Assembly: GCA_002840835.1 (NCBI GenBank)
Contig: PHCQ01000027.1
Coordinates: 1-60,577, forward strand
Length of the DNA stretch: 60,577 nucleotides
DNA from: Betaproteobacteria bacterium HGW-Betaproteobacteria-16
GTDB lineage: Bacteria; Pseudomonadota; Gammaproteobacteria; Burkholderiales; Burkholderiaceae_C
Reading direction: 5' to 3'
A program made the translations under genes and the position numbers. This document shows, piece by piece, positions 58,016-60,577 of this stretch (position 1 is its first letter; each line of letters opens with the position of its first letter). Below the pieces are notes generated by a model. That model was not told the DNA's origin. It saw only the letters and a list, made by a program, of their open reading frames with translations, and ran no database searches.

Positions 58016-58606
58016 CTAGACGATGCGCATGGCCAACTGCCAAAGGGCCATGCGGTGCGCCGCGGCCAGGGCGTCGACCGAGCGGTCGGGCAGGTCCACG
58101 CTCAGGTCGGCCGTGCCAAGGGCGGGCGGGGCCGCGTTCGGGCGGGTGTCGTTCAGCCACCAGCGTGCCTGCAGGCGCAGCGAGCGGCGTTCAGCATCGG
58201 CGATCAGCGTGACGATATCCACCCGCAGGCGGTGGCTGACCTTCACGCCAGCCGGTGCGGGTGCCCGCCAGACCAGTCCCTCGCCCCGCAACGCGGCCAG
58301 GTCGGCCACCAGCAGGCGCGGGATGCTGTCGCGCAGCGGCTCCACCCAGCGGTGGCCTTCCAGGGGTTCCAGGCTGGCGGCGCCGCTGGCCACCACCAGC
58401 GTTTCGCGGTCCAGTGCGCCGGGCAGGCCCACGGTGCTGGCCACTTCCCACAGCGCGCCGTCACCCGGACGCGCGGCCGGCACAGGTCCCGGTGGCTGGC
58501 TGCGCAGTTCGTACCACTGCGTGGGCACGGTTGGGCGGGCACATGCGGTGAGCAGCCATGGGGCCACGACCATGCCAGTGAGTGCGAGTCGGCGTTGTTT
58601 GTTCAT
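58016..58606 (-). CDS. ABC-type transport auxiliary lipoprotein (PqiC-like)
   Basis: A 196-residue lipoprotein with lipobox WLLTAC (Cys22) and a PqiC/DUF330-type domain: TQWYELRSQPPGP at the mature start, RWVEPLRDSIPRLLVADLAAL in the middle and HRMALWQLAMRI at the end. Such proteins are outer-membrane partners of MCE lipid-transport systems. It overlaps the MlaD-like gene by 4 bp, as the last gene of the operon. Confidence 0.9.
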   Translation of the reverse strand: MNKQRRLALTGMVVAPWLLTACARPTVPTQWYELRSQPPGPVPAARPGDGALWEVASTVGLPGALDRETLVVASGAASLEPLEGHRWVEPLRDSIPRLLVADLAALRGEGLVWRAPAPAGVKVSHRLRVDIVTLIADAERRSLRLQARWWLNDTRPNAAPPALGTADLSVDLPDRSVDALAAAHRMALWQLAMRIV

Positions 58607-59634
58607 TGCCTTGTTTCCCTTCCACGCAACAGCGCATCGGGCTGTTGCGCCAGCGTTTCGGCCAGGTCGCGCAGTGCGCGGGCTGCGCGCGACAGGTCTT
58701 CGAGCGCGCGGTCTGCCCCGACCATGAGCGTGGAGTCGCCCGAGGTGGCGGCGCGCAGGGCTGCGGCGGTGCGCCCCACTTCATCGGCGGCGCGCTGCAG
58801 GTTCTGCACCAGCGGTGCGTCCGGTGCCAGCAGATCGCCCACGCGGTCTGAGGTGCGGCCCACGCCATCGGCCGTCTCGTTGACCGACCGCGCGGCCTGC
58901 TGCATGTCCTCCATGGCCTTGCGCGTGGCCGCCAGCGCCTGCTGCAGTTCATCAGCCAGCGGGTCAAGCCGCTTGTCCAGGCGGGTCGACATGCGGTTGA
59001 ACGACGCCGCCATTTCGGTCAGGTCGTTCAGGGCCTGCTTGAGCTGCGGGCCCGACACCACTGCCCGGGCAGAGGCGGCAATCGCCGAAAGGTCGTCGGC
59101 AATGGCCCTGAAGTCCATGCCCTCGAACTGGTCGCGGATGTTCTGGATCGCCGTGACCGTGGTGGGGATCTCGGTCATGCCTTCGTACGTGCCGCGCACA
59201 TTGCTTTCGCGTTGGGGGCGCAGATCCAGATCCACATACAGCAAGCCGGTGAGCAGGCTCTGGGTCGCCAGTTGCCCGCTGAGCCCACGTTCGATCAGGG
59301 CAGGCAAAGCCAGGCCCACGTCCACATCGGCGCGCTTGCCATCAAGACCGCTCACGACATTGCTGTCGAGCCCCACCACCACAGGAATGGAGAAGTCGTC
59401 TGTGGCGCGGTCGTAGAACACCTCGATGGACTCCACACTGCCCACCCGAACGCCCCGGAACACCACCGGCGCCCCCACCTGCAGACCATAGACCGAACCA
59501 CTGAAATGCATGACCGCACGCTCCTTACTGGTGAACAAGGTGTTGCCCGCGAGGGCGATGATGGCGACGGCGATCAGGGCCGCGCCCGCCATCACGAAAC
59601 TGCCAATCAGTGTGGCGTTGGCTTTTCGCTTCAT
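58603..59634 (-). CDS. MlaD/MCE family lipid-transport protein
   Basis: A 343-residue inner-membrane-anchored periplasmic MCE protein. One N-terminal helix (ATLIGSFVMAGAALIAVAIIAL) precedes a single MCE domain at about 38-115 (VYGLQVGAPVVFRGVRVGSVESI, LLTGLLYVDLDLRP). The rest is a long helical region rich in Ala/Leu with AADEVGRTAAALRAATSG-like heptads, which may form a needle or tube. It overlaps both neighbours by 4 bp and belongs to the Mla-like lipid transporter here. Confidence 0.92.
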   Translation of the reverse strand: MKRKANATLIGSFVMAGAALIAVAIIALAGNTLFTSKERAVMHFSGSVYGLQVGAPVVFRGVRVGSVESIEVFYDRATDDFSIPVVVGLDSNVVSGLDGKRADVDVGLALPALIERGLSGQLATQSLLTGLLYVDLDLRPQRESNVRGTYEGMTEIPTTVTAIQNIRDQFEGMDFRAIADDLSAIAASARAVVSGPQLKQALNDLTEMAASFNRMSTRLDKRLDPLADELQQALAATRKAMEDMQQAARSVNETADGVGRTSDRVGDLLAPDAPLVQNLQRAADEVGRTAAALRAATSGDSTLMVGADRALEDLSRAARALRDLAETLAQQPDALLRGRETRQ

Positions 59635-60458
59635 GCGTGCACCTCACGGCCGTGCGTCGCACCGCGCCGCAGGAAGTGCTGCACGCCTTCGGGGCCATCG
59701 TCCAGCAGGTCTTGTGGCGGTCCCAGTGCTGTCATGGTCTTGGTCTGGGCGTCCAGGAACAGCAGGCGGTCGGCGAGCGCGAAGATGCTCGCCAGCTCGT
59801 GGCTGACCATCACGACGCTGGTGCCCAGGTCGTCGCGCAGGTGCATGATGAGTTCGTCCAGGTTGGCCGATGAAAGTGGGTCCAGGCCGGCCGAGGGTTC
59901 GTCAAGAAACAGCAGCGCCGGGTTCAGGGCCAGCGCCCGCGCAATGGCCGCCCGTTTTTTCATGCCACCACTGAGCGCGGCGGGTTCCTTGTCGAAACTG
60001 CCGGCCAAACCCACCAGCGCCAGCTTGAAGCGCGCTTCCTGCTCGCATTGTTCCTCGCTCATGTCGGTGAACACCTGCATCGGCAGCATCATGTTTTCGC
60101 CCACGGTCATGCTGCTCCACAGGGCCCCAGCCTGAAAGGCCACACCAAAGCTCTGCATGAGCGTGCGCCGCACATCCGGTTGCGAGGCATAAAGGTCGTG
60201 TTCGCCATAAAGCACCTGCCCTTTCGCTGGCGCCTGCAGGCCAATGAGGTGACGCAGCAGCGTGCTCTTGCCGCAACCGCTGCCACCGGCAACGGCCAAT
60301 ACCTCGCCAGGCAGCACGTCGAAGGTGAGGTCGCGTTGAACGACGTTGTCACCAAAAGCCATGGTGAGTTCGCGCACCTGCACCAGCGGCACCTGTGCCG
60401 CGGCAGTGTCACCTGTCGGGCGTTCTGCAGTGGGGGGGGAGTCAAGCAATTCGGTCAT
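59631..60458 (-). CDS. ABC transporter ATP-binding protein (MlaF-like)
   Basis: A 275-residue ATPase with Walker A GGSGCGKSTLLRHLIG, Q-loop MQSFGVAFQAGALWSSMTVGEN, signature ALSGGMKKRAAIARAL and Walker B ALLFLDEPSAGLDP. The GAxWxSMTVxEN segment is characteristic of MlaF/MCE-associated ATPases. The ATG at 60458 overlaps the permease stop by one base (TGATG). It drives lipid movement with the permease and MCE protein. Confidence 0.94.
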   Translation of the reverse strand: MTELLDSPPTAERPTGDTAAAQVPLVQVRELTMAFGDNVVQRDLTFDVLPGEVLAVAGGSGCGKSTLLRHLIGLQAPAKGQVLYGEHDLYASQPDVRRTLMQSFGVAFQAGALWSSMTVGENMMLPMQVFTDMSEEQCEQEARFKLALVGLAGSFDKEPAALSGGMKKRAAIARALALNPALLFLDEPSAGLDPLSSANLDELIMHLRDDLGTSVVMVSHELASIFALADRLLFLDAQTKTMTALGPPQDLLDDGPEGVQHFLRRGATHGREVHA

Positions 60459-60577
60459 CAGAAATCCAGGCGTTGGAACACCACGGTGAGCACGGAGGCT
60501 GCCACCACGATCCAGACAATGGCTTGTACCACCGATGCGGTGGTGGCGTCGCCCACGGCTTGCGCACTGCGGCCTGC
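60458..60577 (-). CDS. MlaE-like ABC permease, C-terminal end only
   Basis: Only the last 39 residues are in the window; the upstream part lies beyond the edge. The visible sequence reads GRSAQAVGDATTASVVQAIV, then a hydrophobic helix and the ending VLTVVFQRLDF. The GDATTASVV segment and closing helix match the conserved C terminus of MlaE-type permeases, and the one-base overlap with the ATPase gene supports this. Confidence 0.85.
   Translation of the reverse strand, partial: AGRSAQAVGDATTASVVQAIVWIVVAASVLTVVFQRLDF

Overview
The window looks like chromosomal DNA of a beta-proteobacterium of the order Burkholderiales, most likely family Comamonadaceae and perhaps close to Hydrogenophaga. This is inferred from the high GC content, from gene orders typical of that order (yebC-purD-hemF-nadD-rsfS-rlmH-maf-rng; exbB-exbD-lpxK-ycaR-kdsB-adk; pal-cpoB after tolB) and from protein style. 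No transposase, integrase, phage gene or CRISPR array was seen. Almost all the DNA is coding, and many genes are joined by 1-4 bp stop/start overlaps (ATGA, GTGA, TGATG).

Layout. 1-1,080: end of a PhoH-family gene, then two minus-strand tRNA-Lys genes (TTT, CTT) with a terminator and a good promoter. 1,049-5,838 (minus): tolB, pal and cpoB of the envelope Tol-Pal system, a YeeE/YedE thiosulfate-type transporter and tcdA. 6,036-7,889: an MsbA-type lipid flippase. 8,076-9,191: an unusual outer-membrane barrel protein. 9,431-16,851 (minus): the yebC-to-rng housekeeping run. 16,955-19,002: a HerA-like ATPase and a DUF1499 protein. 19,079-27,069: clpA/clpS, two different NADP isocitrate dehydrogenases around a DUF192 gene, and sodB. 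27,234-32,919: xseA, then exbB-exbD-lpxK-ycaR-kdsB-adk, which joins energised transport, lipid A/KDO synthesis and adenylate kinase. 33,022-37,490: two small envelope genes, L-asparaginase, lexA with two tandem SOS boxes, an unknown small gene and a D-2-hydroxyacid dehydrogenase. 37,546-39,645: a FimV-like protein.

39,721-46,835 is a CoA-linked catabolic block: 3-hydroxyacyl-CoA dehydrogenase, enoyl-CoA hydratase, a Crp/Fnr regulator, an APH-type kinase, an acyl-CoA dehydrogenase, an unknown gene and a glutathione transferase. The kinase/dehydrogenase pair resembles the two halves of ACAD10/11 and may handle 4-hydroxyacyl-CoAs. 46,893-47,102 carries tRNA-Pro(TGG) and tRNA-Arg(TCT).

47,523-57,250 is a complete sugar island in one direction: LacI regulator, xylulokinase, xylose isomerase, a TIM-barrel epimerase-like protein, a Gfo/Idh/MocA dehydrogenase and an RbsACB-type ABC importer. 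A 22-bp perfect palindrome lies directly in front of the regulator. The extra epimerase/oxidoreductase pair goes beyond plain xylose use and is the best candidate here for an undescribed pathway. 57,315-60,577 (minus) holds a methyltransferase and an Mla/Pqi-like lipid transport operon cut by the window end.
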